Below, in pieces: positions 47,701 through 58,259 of a stretch of 64,000 nucleotides of DNA. Under the pieces are notes generated by a model, which was not told the origin of the DNA, made no database searches, and worked only from the letters and a program-made list of their open reading frames with translations. Position numbers and translations under genes: made by a program. Every line of letters begins with the position of its first letter. Within the stretch, counting starts at the first letter, position 1. Source of the stretch: Nageia nagi (taxonomy: Eukaryota; Pinophyta). Where the stretch lies: the NCBI GenBank assembly GCA_050084985.1, contig JBITNC010000001.1, forward strand, positions 65,038,001 to 65,102,000, written 5' to 3'.

Positions 47701-48128
47701 GAAACCACCAGGAACACTTTAGAACTCTACCAAAAGGGAATATCAATATAGAGAAGAATCAATATCATTGTAATGACAATAATTGTGTGAAGTGTACTAT
47801 GGTATTTGACCATACATGGACTATGATATGAATTAAGAATATAGAAGGGTCTTATTCATAATCAGTTCTTAGGTGAATAACTTATATGGTAAAGATTCCA
47901 TATATTTAAATGGTAAAGATTCCATGTTCTATTCACCGAAGAACAACTTATATGGTAAAGATTCCATAAAAGGGTACTATGACTACAACACTATCTTGAA
48001 TGATAAAGTGCTTCTTATTTCTCACATGCTAAACATATTTGTAAGCATAAAATTATGCATTATATGTAGTCATTACTGTGTATATTGTTGTCAATAAAAA
48101 AATTGTACTTAAAGATTGATATATAAGA
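44725..48128 (+). repeat. 3' LTR of element C (3.4 kb)
   Basis: Starts TGTCATGG after the PPT at 44711-44724 and ends ATATAAGA, aligned with ATAACA of the 5' LTR. It is uninterrupted and shows the empty site GCTACAAAGACATC at 46207-46220 where B is inserted in the partner. Contains open frames at 45361-45576 and 45603-45815 of no known family. Confidence 0.9.
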
Positions 48129-48239
48129 CTAATTCATTTATTTGTAAACTAAGGGGAAAGCACACAAGATAGGAAGAGCTCTATAATATTGCCAAGAAAT
48201 TCTATAAATATGAATTTAAAATATTCTTACTTCCCTTTA

Positions 48240-48720
48240 ATTTATTTTCTATTATTTTTAATGATCAAAAGGATAGGGACATGGTGCTCAAAAATTATTG
48301 TAATTAGTTTTTCAAGTACAAAGTGGTATACATTAATGCTTGGACTCCTAATTTTGACCTCCTAATATAAAGTATTGACCGTGTTTCAGTTTTGATAAGC
48401 CTCTATGAGCTCCCAATAGATGTTTAGAGCACAAATACCCTCACAAAGTTAATAAAAATGCAATTAGTTCATTATTGGATTTGTAGCTTAGATAGAATAA
48501 ACTATGGACAATATAATCAACTTGAGAAAGGAAAGGAGCATTATTTATATAAATACTTATGCCCCTTTGCCTCTCTTTATCACCTTATTTGTAAGTTAGA
48601 ATAATTAGATACAACACATTGAATATGATAATTTATCACTTAGGTGTTATTTTTGCTAGAAATGTAGGCACATGTAGAAGGATTGTCTACCCTCTTTATC
48701 TTTTGAAAAGGGAAAGACAC
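48240..48720 (+). pseudogene. DUF4283-like / CCHC zinc-knuckle relic
   Basis: Translations in changing frames give FPFNLFSIIFNDQKDRDMVL, YKVVYINAWTPNFDLL, DRVSVLISLYELPIDV and, at 48642-48684, RCYFC then KCRHM then KDCLPS with two stops, spacing C-x2-C-x4-H-x4-C. The block order (W-x-P-x-F-(D), V-P-V-W-(I/V)-x-L-x-x-L-P, then a CCHC knuckle) matches the DUF4283 plus zinc-knuckle proteins found in plant LINE ORF1 and related repeats. It may be a LINE ORF1 relic. No endonuclease or RT follows directly. Confidence 0.5.
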
Positions 48721-49960
48721 CATTAAATCCCCATGTTACTCTCAATTATAATATGCCCCATTCCCTATATGTGCAACATGTGAATCATGGGAAATTATTT
48801 GGAAAAAATCTAAAGTAGGGTCTAAATTATAGATGAGAAATATGAGGGTCAAGTGAAGAACTCTGGTCAATTGCATGAACAAAGTTATGAATTGGTCATT
48901 CAAGGCCTATTGGTTGTCCATTTGGAGAGGTATGATAACCAAACTATAACCACTTGGTTGCATAAGACCTTTTGTGCTTCTAAAATATGTTATTCATAGC
49001 CAAAGATACAACTTTTGATAAAGTTAGTAAAAAAGATAGTAAAGTGATTACAACCATTGGGACTACATAAAAAATATCAATTAATGGATCCTAGGAAAAA
49101 CAAAGGATAGCTACAAAAGAAATTATAGTTAAGGAAAAAATTAACATTTCAAGGATAAACTTTTAACCAATATATGAAGCATTAGAAGAATATTCAAACT
49201 TTATGAAATACATATATTATATCAAAAGTCTAAAAATGTAAGAATACATTTTCAAATTTAGCCATTTTAATAAAAGATAAAATAAATAATAGTTTGAAAT
49301 TTTGAGAAAGATAAATCTATAACCAATAAGTTATGAAAGCATTTTATTAATGTATCTCATTTTAGGTTATGAATGTAATATCTTAAGAAATTTTATAAAT
49401 ACAACTTTTAGGTCCTTATTAAAAGAAAAAAGGAAAACTAAACTCATCTTCCTTTTGGGTCCTTATTAAGACTTCCTATCTTTCTTGTTTTCTTAACATA
49501 GGATTTTATTTCTTTTAAACACTTACTATCTTGAAAAACTAGATGAAGAGCATTTTCAAATATATATTTCTTATTTTTCTAGTTTAGAAATTATTCATTT
49601 CCTTTATTAGAAGTAAAATTTATTTCTTTCCTTAGTTCAAAAATTACTCATTTTCTTTTTTAAAAGCATAACTTATTTCTTACCTTAATTTGTAAATTTA
49701 TCATTTCCTTTCTTAGCTACAAAGTTTCTTGGTTTTCCTTGGAATCCTATCCTATTTGCACTCCTTAGGTACCTTCTCATTTTCCTTATGCTTAGATTGA
49801 TGATCTCTATGTTGATCTAGGGATTCTACAGGTGGTATGTTGATAACCTTTATCATTAAAAAGGAGATAACAAAATCCTAGAGTGAGACCTAAAGTTTAG
49901 CTAAGTCATGATGTCTCGAGGTTGAATCCCATAGGAGATGAGTTTTAAGTGTGATGTCCT
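48721..49960. other. No gene seen
   Basis: AT-rich, with T-rich stretches of repeated ATTTCTT and CATTTTC words at 49.5-49.75 kb. No element end or coding frame could be supported. Confidence 0.45.
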
Positions 49961-50214
49961 TGAATGGGTTCGAGAGATTCCATTTCATCAAATATGGAAG
50001 AAAAAAAATGAATTCAATGGCAATAAGTCAAGTGATACCTAAAATGGTAAAATACAAGAGCGTTAGCATATAATATATAATATAAGGGAAGACTAGGATA
50101 CCTATATAGGGCCATTACTATTTTTTGTAATGTTAATTATATTATATTAAGTAAGAAATTTAAATTTTACTAATGGATAAATAATTATAAAATGCATATT
50201 TTAATTTTTTAGGA
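49961..50214 (+). repeat. Dispersed repeat, copy 2
   Basis: Pairs with 21709-21969. Shared landmarks are TGAATGGGTT, AATATGGAAGAAAAAA, CCTATATAGGG and ATGCATATTTTAATTTTTT. Flanks are unrelated. Confidence 0.75.
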
Positions 50215-50519
50215 GATGTTAAGATCTTTGGAGGATAGATCAGTGAGATGCATATTGTTGACACCCTATTATGCTAAATCCACAATATTTATATCATTGA
50301 ACCATGATATTTAGATGTAGAGACATGTTCAAGAGTTTTGAAGTATTTTTTTTGAGCTGAGAGGACTACCACCTAACTAAGAAATTCATTAGGGATTCTA
50401 ATTATTATCTGATTCATGTCTTCCTAACATAGGATTATATAAGCAATCAATTTTAGAAAAAGATAAGATAAAAAGATAAATTCAAAAGCTAGCTGATTAG
50501 GCCAAATATATGTGCATAT

Positions 50520-52005
50520 GGTTCAAATTTTATTTTGATGAAAAATAAGGATTGATCTTGGAGAATATGTATTGATTATACAAAATTAAATAAAATCATA
50601 ATTAAAAATTGATATACTTTACCTCGAATAGATGATCTTATGGATCAATTTTATGAGGCAAGGTATTTCATCAAGTTAGACCTAAGGAGTGGGTATCATC
50701 AAGTGAGAATCAAGGAGGAAGGAATTTTAAATACTTTCTTCAAGACTAAGCAAGGTTTATTTGAATCATTAGTTTTACCTTTTAGTTTATGTAATACACC
50801 AACAACCTTCATGAGGTCATGAATGATGTTTGTAGACCATATATTGATTATGTTATTATTTTTATTATTTACCTTGAAGATATTCTTATGCATATTCATA
50901 CTTAGAAAGATCATTTGGTACATCTTAGATAAGTCTTTCAAACTTTATAAAATGAAAACTTGTTGTTAAAAGAAACCAAGTGTGAGTTTTGTATGTAATT
51001 TTTGGTGTACTTAGGACATGTAATTGTTGGGGGATAACTTGAGACATATATAAAAAAGATTAGAGCCATTATGGATTACCTAAGGCCTAGTAATATAATT
51101 GAAGTCAAGCATTTTATAGGAGTTGTTCAATTCCTTAGAAATTTTATTAATGGTTTATCCAATATTGCTTCATTTTTTTTTTTATATTATGAAAGCTAAG
51201 AGGAAAAATTTTGTGTCAATAAAATAAACAAACTTTATTTAACTTAGTAAAATGAAAAATTAGTAATGCAACTATTTTAGTACTCCCTAATTGCAATAGC
51301 CATTTGAAAACTACAAAATTGATGTTGGTGAGTATTCCATGGGGGTAGTTTTGATGAAAGGAAGAAGGCCTATTTACTACCATTCCAAGAAGTTCAATGG
51401 GGAAATTTTGAACTATCCTACATATGATGAGTTGTATGTATTGATCCAATTAGTTAAAAAAGTGGAATCATTATTTATAATAGGTAAGGAGATAATGGTT
51501 CCTATTGATCATAAACCATTAAAATATTTACAAATTGAATTGAAAATAATCAAGGAACTTGAAATGGATGAGGTTTCTATAGTAGTTCCATCTAATCATA
51601 TGATGAAAGAAAGATAATAATAAATAAAATTATTGACATCATTTTCATACCTCCAATTATAGCATCAATGATGTTAACGTTCTTTCCTTCTAAAATTATA
51701 GTGCTTGTATAATTATAGCAAAGGAGTTTAACTTCTCTGACCATCATGAAATATTATCCATTAAGGTATTTTTAAAATTATATATGTAGGATGTAGACTT
51801 TAGAGAGGTATATCAAAAGCTAAAACAACCATCTACACCAAATTATGAAGATTTGGATGATTATCATGTTGAGGATGGAATTATTTACAAGTATAATGCT
51901 CTCTGTGTTATTGAAGTAGAGAGAATTCAATTAATTAGAGAGTCTCACATATAAAAAAGTATTGAACATTTTAGGATTGGAAAGATAATTACAAATTTAC
52001 AAAGG
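50520..52005 (+). pseudogene. Gypsy pol fragment (RT, RNase H, integrase start)
   Basis: RT blocks: SWRICIDYTKLNKIIIKN, then [20 protein letters not shown] and [15 protein letters not shown] (50.56-50.72 kb), [20 protein letters not shown]. RNase H: MGVVLMKGRRPIYYHSKKFN, YPTYDELYVLIQLVKKVE, IDHKPLKYLQ (51.34-51.54 kb). A region before integrase (VDFREVYQKLKQ; GKIITNLQRYV) ends at about 52005, where similarity stops. The blocks resemble element B's pol most. The YxDD box is degraded. No LTR or gag was found beside it, so it is a truncated copy. Confidence 0.75.
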
Positions 52006-52384
52006 TATGTTTCGAATAATTTAATCACTCCAATAAGCACAACTCAATACATAATAATCTTATATAGGATTTGAATCAAATTTATAGTAACCCCAATCCT
52101 AGTAAGATTATTACAATAGTTCCTAAATAAAAATAACACATCTATCAATGAACCCAAATGTGCAATAGAGTCACAATGTATTCAATATAGAATACCACAA
52201 TCTACTATATCCTTGTATATTAGATATAATACATTTACAATATTGTCTCATATATCCATTCATGATACAAATGATTTGTAGCTCTCAATAATCATGACTC
52301 TATAACACTAAACATAAACTCTTATATCTCAACAAAATCTAGGATGAAATCCAACAATCCAACCTGATCCAAATCAAACAATAA

Positions 52385-52665
52385 TGAATCTCAAATATTT
52401 TAAGAACTTGAACTTATGAGACATTTTCCCAACTTTCTAGTTTTGGTTGTATGTTTATTTCTCCATGAAATCTTTTTTAAATATATTAGATAATTAATAA
52501 AGAATCTTATTGTATTCATATTTTTGGAATTTCCTATTTATATATGAATTCTCATAACTTCTCATGATGGTAATATCCATAATTGAGCTACAAATTCCTC
52601 TAATTGCTATGGATTATTCATGTTGTTCCTATCGTTATAGGATTCTATTTTGAATAGCCTAAATA
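52385..52665 (+). repeat. Direct repeat, copy 1
   Basis: Aligns with 53235-53530 at about 80 percent by eye. Shared landmarks: CCTAACTTTCTAGTTTTGG-like start, CTTCTCATGATGGTAAT and TATGGATTATTCATGTTG-like end. The second copy has about 25 extra bases. May be LTRs of a small eroded element or a local duplication. Confidence 0.65.
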
Positions 52666-53234
52666 AGTAGTAGCAAACACTTATTTGATAAAATAATTAA
52701 TCTATTATGGTTCTTTTAGCCAAATAAGTTTGTGTATGTCTTTTTATTGTATTTTGTGTCTTCGAAATTCTTATTATAATCAAATGGTTTTCCTTTACTT
52801 TTTATTATTTTCTATCGTTATAAATATCTCTATTTTCATATGGGATTAAAATTTAAAATATTATTAGCATTTATCATTTTTTCACTAAAAATTATAAAAT
52901 TTTAATGTATTTCAATTTTTTTTTAAATTATTTTTTTGCTTTGGTAAGTTTTTTTTTTTTTGGAGAAAGATATTCAAATTTTAAAATCATGAAGACTATT
53001 GGACTTGAATTAATCCTTTCATGATAGAAATTATCTAATTTTATAAACCCATATTTCATGAACAAGTATAAGTATCATCATGTATCTTCAAGTGAAATAT
53101 ATTTAATAAATAACTATCTTTCTCAAATTGAAACCAAATTAATTACTAGTCATGATGATAGTTACTAAATTATCAAGTCTTTTTAAACTAATGAACAAGT
53201 CATATATTTATTGCTAAAGACATTAATTTAGTAA

Positions 53235-53530
53235 TTTTAAAAACTCAAACTTTTGAGTCATTTTCCTAACTTTCTAGTTTTGGTTGTATGTTCATTTCTC
53301 CTTATAATCCTTTTAAAATATATTAGACAATTAATATAGAATCTTATTATATTCAGATATTTGGAATTCTCTATTTGTATTCAAATTATCTTACCTTCTC
53401 ATGATGGTAATTTCCATATAACTATTACTTTAAATATTATTATTGACCAAAATCAAGCTACAAATTCCTTTAACTATTATGGATTATCCATGTTGTTCCT
53501 ATCTTTATGGGATTTTGTTTTGAATCCTAG
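53235..53530 (+). repeat. Direct repeat, copy 2
   Basis: Partner of 52385-52665; see shared landmarks there. No PBS, PPT or target duplication was found. Confidence 0.65.
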
Positions 53531-55362
53531 CAACATTTAACTTTCTACTATCTTATTTCTAGTTGATTTAATCTAAAGTATATTCAAACTATTTTCAACT
53601 TACTTTGGAACCAAAATATTTAACTTTCAAACTTATATTACATATTACAAATAGGTAATTAATTGATTATTCATCTTGGGTGCATATGATACATCAATTA
53701 GGAACTTCAAATAATAGTCTACTAAACTTATCATACATAAGAATCTTCTTATGAAATAAGAATCATATAAAGGTATTGAGATTTAGCAAAGCTTTTATTT
53801 TCACATGTTTTTTACCAAATTATAGGTTTTATAAAGTTTTATTTAAAAATTTTCCATGCTTATAGTCTATACTTTCTTAAGGAGTTTATATCCTAAATCA
53901 ACATGTCTTCCTCATACTTCTTCATAAAAAAATGTAAATATTATCTTCTAAATTTTTTATGTTTTGTTTTCTATAACACCAATGAATATCTTATCCTTCC
54001 GATATTTGATTCAAATATTTTTCTTGTTGAATATAATCTTGAACTATTAGTCTGTTCTTCTCTAGTAATCTCCTTTTTAATCTTCAATGCATGGTATTTT
54101 ATAATAAGTCTATCAATTATCCAAATATATTTAGAAAAATAGACTTTCACTCCATCTCATATTTTCCATATTATCCCTTGGTATATCTGCTCAATTTTGC
54201 TGTTGATAACTCTACAAATGTTTGAATTATATTGTAATTTTATTATTAAGAAAGAAGAAGATGAACCTCCCACATATTTATATATTTATATAATCTAATT
54301 TTTGGTCATGTTCTATTATCCTCATTATAAATTATGTAAATAATATTACTTATTAAAATATTATTCATTATTAGTAATGGCTACAATATGCAATATTTTG
54401 AAGGTTGGGGACTATAGAAATCTAAATATTTAGAGGCTGAAAAGATGGCTTGATTGCAAAAAACTAACTTTTTAAATTGTTGATATTTCAATATAATTGG
54501 AAACAAATTATCAAGACTTTCCATTGATGACTCACATACCCCAAATATAGCTATAAAACTCTAAGAATCTTTATTTAAAATTTAAATCACTATTTAGGTT
54601 TATATTCCTAATCCAAAATAGGTCAATTGAAAAGTTTTATAATCCATGAGCATAAAGTTATGCATAAAGGGTATGTATGCTTAAAATTAGGCATACCTTA
54701 ATAATTTAGTAATATGCATTTTCAATTAGAATATCATTGACATTTGTTTAGGCCTATACATAGGGTATTGAATTCTATAAGCAATGATTTATGTACCAAG
54801 GATCACTATGCTCAGAATTAGACATTTCATCAATTTGGTGATCTAGATTGGTGCAAAGAAAATCACTTACACTATTCAAGACCTATAGGTATGGAATTGA
54901 TTTCATAGACTACAATGTTGATTCCATTATTTTTGGATTTTTGAAGTAGTAAATTGAATGGTTAAGGTCATTTTGGTTGCCCATGTTTATTTTGGAAATC
55001 ATATAATTGGTTGAAAATTGTTTCATGTAAGTTCATGGCTATTTGTCTTAATAAATATATTGTTTAATATTAGAGAATTAGAGAGATAATTTTGTTTATA
55101 CAATTGGTAGGTTGTAAATTTTTTATTGTTAACACTATTATTGATGTGTTATCAATAGAGTTGTTGATTCTTGAAGGTTCAAAATGTTGTAGAGTTGAAA
55201 AACAATATTATTTATTATCAAGTGATAGTATTTTATCTCCATTTCTTTCCTCATTTTAATGTTCATTATATAAATAAGATTAAAGATCTCCTATTAAATT
55301 ATACTACTCTCACACTGAGAGGAACCAATATAAATGTTTATGTCCACATTATTGATTATATG

Positions 55363-55898
55363 TGTTAGAAAATGGAGACTACAACCGGCTAGAAAACAGA
55401 GAGCAGTTTCTTTCTCATTTTTTCAGTTGCCAAGAAGCCATGACACCTGGTTATCAGTTATAGAAGGGTTGGGGGTTACCTAATGACCTTCCTGATCCAA
55501 CATGGGTTTAAGTTGGGTTAGTTTGTACCTATAAATAAGAGGCTTGAGTTGAGGCATGTAGTATTGTAGTTTTGACAGCAATTGTGAAGTAGATTGTGAT
55601 TGTTGAGAGAGAGATTGTAGTGAGGTTTTGTTGTAACTCCAAAGTGAAGATTGTAGCAAGGTTATGCTGCTGGTTTGTTGCTTGGAGGACTTTGAAGAAT
55701 GATATGCAAAAGGGTTGAAAGCTTCTCCGTGGATGTAGCCTACATTGGGTGAACCACGTTATCTCTTGTGTCTCTCTTTGTGTGATTGATGTTCATGGTT
55801 ATTTGATTTCAGTAGTATGCTTTGAATGTTGTTTATTTTGCTAAGGAGTAAGAGAATTATTGATGCTCTTGCTTATATAAACTTATTAAATCCTAACA
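55363..55898 (+). repeat. 5' LTR of the copia element
   Basis: TGTTAGAAAA...TCCTAACA. The inverted ends TGTTAG/CTAACA are a typical copia LTR terminus. TATA box at 55530-55538. The R/U5 motif GATGTAGCCTACATTGGGTG followed by AACCACG is at 55732-55758. Confidence 0.97.
55530..55538 (+). promoter_or_regulatory. TATA box of copia 5' LTR
   Basis: TATAAATAA, also at 60083-60091 in the 3' LTR and, reversed, in the solo LTR at 10.5 kb. Transcription of the element probably starts about 30 bases downstream. Confidence 0.7.
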
Positions 55899-55900
55899 AG

Positions 55901-55912
55901 TGGTATCAGAGC
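55901..55912 (+). other. Primer binding site of copia element
   Basis: TGGTATCAGAGC two bases after the 5' LTR; complement of initiator tRNA-Met 3' end. Confidence 0.93.
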
Positions 55913-55976
55913 TTGTTGTTGTGTTGGGATTTTGTTGGTGAATCTTGTGTGTAGATTGGAAACTAGGAAGAACACT

Positions 55977-58259
55977 ATGGCAGAAGAAGGGAGGCTGAAG
56001 GTGGAAAGATTTAATGGGCAAGGTTTTCAGTTTTGGAAAATGCAAATGGAAGACTACCTCTACCAAAAGGATCTCTATCAACCTCTAGAAGATAAGAGTA
56101 AGAAACCCACTTCTATGAGTGATGAAGAATGGAACTTGTTGGATAGAAAGGCTTTGGGAGCTGTAAGACTTTGTTTAAGTTCTAGTGTAGCTTTCAATAT
56201 TTCCAATGAAAAAACTACTAAAGGTGTAATGGATAAGCTTGCTAAAATGTATGAAAAACCATCTGCCTCAAACAAAGTATACTTAATGAAGAAATTGTTT
56301 AACATGAAGATGAATGAAGGTAGTTCAATTCAGGACCATGTTAATGAATTCAACACAATCACAAATCAATTAACTTCAGTAAGTTTAGAATTTGAAGATG
56401 AAGTAAGGGCTTTGTTAATTCTATGTTCACTTCCGGATAGTTGGAATAGCTTTGTTATGGCTGTTAGTAATTCTTCTTCTAATGCAAAATTGATCTTTGA
56501 TGAAGTTGTTAGAACAATTCTAAGTGAGGACATGAGGAGAAAGTCCACGGGAGAATGCTCCAATGCTGCTCTCATAGTAGAGGCAAGAGGAAGATCAAAG
56601 GAAAGAAGGAGAAGCAAGTCAAGAAGCAAATCGCAAGGAAGGTCAAAATCAAAAGGTAAAACTAAATTGGAATGTTGGCATTGTGGTAAAAAGGGTCACA
56701 TTAAAAGGGATTGTTGGAATAGAAAAGGAAAAGAAAGTGAAAGTAGTAATTATAATAATGAAAGCACAAGTAACCAAGAGGAAAATATTGTTGGTGAATT
56801 AATTCAAGATGCTTTAATCATGTCTAATGAAAAGAATGATGATTATTGGGTTCTTGATTCGGGTGCTTCATATCATGCTACTCCACATAAGAACTATTTT
56901 TCAAATTACACACATGGTGACTTTGGTCAAGTATTATTAGGTAATGAACACCCATGCAAGATTGTTGGTATTGGAAATATAACAATGAAATTACCTAATG
57001 GAACAAAATGGACTCTTAATGAAGCTAGACACATTCCGTATCTTAAAATAAATCTTATATCAACAAGTAAATTGGATAAGGAGGGCTATGTGATGACATT
57101 CGGGGATGCTAGTTGGAAAGTAACTAAAGGTTCAATGGTATTTGCAAAGGGAAATTTGGTGGGGTCTCTTTATTTGCTCACAAATGTCTTTGATTATTCA
57201 TTGAATCTTGTTTCAATAGGCAATGATACATCACTATGGCATAATAGACTTGGACATATGAGTGAGAAAGGTATGAAAATGTTACACTCTAATGGTGCAC
57301 TCCCTAATCTTAAAGAAGTTGATTTAGGATTTTGTGAAGATTGTGTGTATGGAAAACAAAAAAGGGTTAATTTTCTTAAAGTTGGCAAAGAAAAGAAGAG
57401 TCACAAATTAGAGCTTGTTCATACGGATGTGTGGGGTCCTGCACAGGTTTGCTCACTTGGGGGCTCATCTTATTTTGTCACTTTTATTGATGATTGTACC
57501 AGGAAGACATGGGTATACTATATTAAAAAGAAATCTGATGTGTTTGAAACATTTAAGAGGTGGAAGGCATTGGTTGAGAATGAAACTAATTCTAAGTTGA
57601 AATGTCTTAAGTCCGATAATGGTGGGGAATTTTGCAATAATGAGTTTGATTCATTTTGTTCACACAATGGCATTAGAAGGATTAAGGTGGTTCCTAGAAC
57701 TCCACAAGAAAATGGGGTTGCAGAAAGAATGAATAGGACTATCTTGGAAAGGGCTAGAAGTATGAGGATACATGCTGGGTTTTCTTTGAATCTTTGGGCT
57801 GATGCTATTGACACTGCTGTTTATTTGATTAACAGGGGTCCATCTATGGCTTTAGATGGAGGCATTCTAGAGGAGATGTGGACAGGTAAAAAGGTAAATT
57901 ACTCATTCTTGAGAGTCTTTGGTTGTGAGGCTTTTGCACATGTTGATAAAGAGGATAGAAAGAAACTTGATGCAAAATCACAAAAATGCTATTTTGTTGG
58001 ATATGGTGTTAATGATTTGGGATATAGGTTATGGGATGTTGATAACCATAAAATCATTAGAAGTAGAGATGTTGTATTCAATGAGAAAAGCATGTATAAA
58101 GATAGATTGCAAAATGTTGAGGAACCCAAGTTTGTATCTCTAGAAGATGTTGATCAATATAAGGGTCCTGATAATAATAATGTTCAAGCACCTCCACCAC
58201 AAACACCTCAAACTTTGTCACTTAGAAGGTCCTCAAGGACTAGAAATCCTCCTGAATGA
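55977..58259 (+). CDS. Copia Gag-protease-integrase polyprotein, ends at a premature TGA
   Basis: 760 codons from the first ATG after the PBS (upstream open codons lack an ATG). Domains by residue: Gag about 1-215 (VERFNGQGFQFWKMQMEDYL at the start), an Arg/Ser/Lys-rich stretch 205-230, CCHC zinc knuckle CWHCGKKGHIKRDC at 233-246, protease active site VLDSGASYH with DSG at 294-296, integrase zinc region LWHNRLGHMS...CEDCVYGKQ at 420-460, and catalytic D484 (HTDVWGP), D547 (SDNGGEF) and E583 (NGVAER), D-35-E spacing kept. The frame stops at TGA 58257-58259 in the linker after RNPPE. The same frame stays open behind it to 59855. All residues needed by protease and integrase are present; only the link to RT is cut. 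Confidence 0.95.
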   Translation: MAEEGRLKVERFNGQGFQFWKMQMEDYLYQKDLYQPLEDKSKKPTSMSDEEWNLLDRKALGAVRLCLSSSVAFNISNEKTTKGVMDKLAKMYEKPSASNKVYLMKKLFNMKMNEGSSIQDHVNEFNTITNQLTSVSLEFEDEVRALLILCSLPDSWNSFVMAVSNSSSNAKLIFDEVVRTILSEDMRRKSTGECSNAALIVEARGRSKERRRSKSRSKSQGRSKSKGKTKLECWHCGKKGHIKRDCWNRKGKESESSNYNNESTSNQEENIVGELIQDALIMSNEKNDDYWVLDSGASYHATPHKNYFSNYTHGDFGQVLLGNEHPCKIVGIGNITMKLPNGTKWTLNEARHIPYLKINLISTSKLDKEGYVMTFGDASWKVTKGSMVFAKGNLVGSLYLLTNVFDYSLNLVSIGNDTSLWHNRLGHMSEKGMKMLHSNGALPNLKEVDLGFCEDCVYGKQKRVNFLKVGKEKKSHKLELVHTDVWGPAQVCSLGGSSYFVTFIDDCTRKTWVYYIKKKSDVFETFKRWKALVENETNSKLKCLKSDNGGEFCNNEFDSFCSHNGIRRIKVVPRTPQENGVAERMNRTILERARSMRIHAGFSLNLWADAIDTAVYLINRGPSMALDGGILEEMWTGKKVNYSFLRVFGCEAFAHVDKEDRKKLDAKSQKCYFVGYGVNDLGYRLWDVDNHKIIRSRDVVFNEKSMYKDRLQNVEEPKFVSLEDVDQYKGPDNNNVQAPPPQTPQTLSLRRSSRTRNPPE

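Larger units (their letters stand above)
24943..48128 (+). mobile_element. Ty3/gypsy element C, chromovirus-like, with very long LTRs and nested B and D
   Basis: Its 3' LTR (44725-48128, 3404 bp) matches a 5' LTR that is split into 24943-26379 and 38057-40080 by element B. Flanks ATAAT (24938-24942) and CTAAT (48129-48133) are a target duplication with one mismatch. A PPT, CTAGGGGGAGAGTA, precedes the 3' LTR. The internal 4.6 kb encodes gag, protease, RT, RNase H, integrase and a chromodomain-like tail, all decayed. Long LTRs plus a chromodomain point to a Tekay/Del-like chromovirus, which is inference. LTR identity is roughly 86-88 percent by eye. Confidence 0.85.
52006..55357. other. Unclassified AT-rich DNA with a direct-repeat pair
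   Basis: No protein family could be recognised on either strand. About 52385-52665 and 53235-53530 are two direct copies of one sequence (AACTTTCTAGTTTTGGTTGT start), about 850 bp apart. The open frame 53903-54142 is hydrophobic and AT-driven with no recognisable family. Confidence 0.5.

Noticed and set aside
52385-53530. Complete TRIM element
   Set aside because: Direct repeats are present but TG/CA ends, PBS, PPT and target duplication could not be identified, so it is listed only as a repeat pair.
53903-54142. Hydrophobic 79-codon frame as a membrane protein gene
   Set aside because: Composition is what AT-rich DNA gives (Phe, Leu, Ile, Tyr); no start context, conserved motif or neighbour supports a gene.
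57518-57814. Minus-strand open frames across copia gag-pol
   Set aside because: Shadows of the sense coding frame; the sense strand shows all expected copia motifs.
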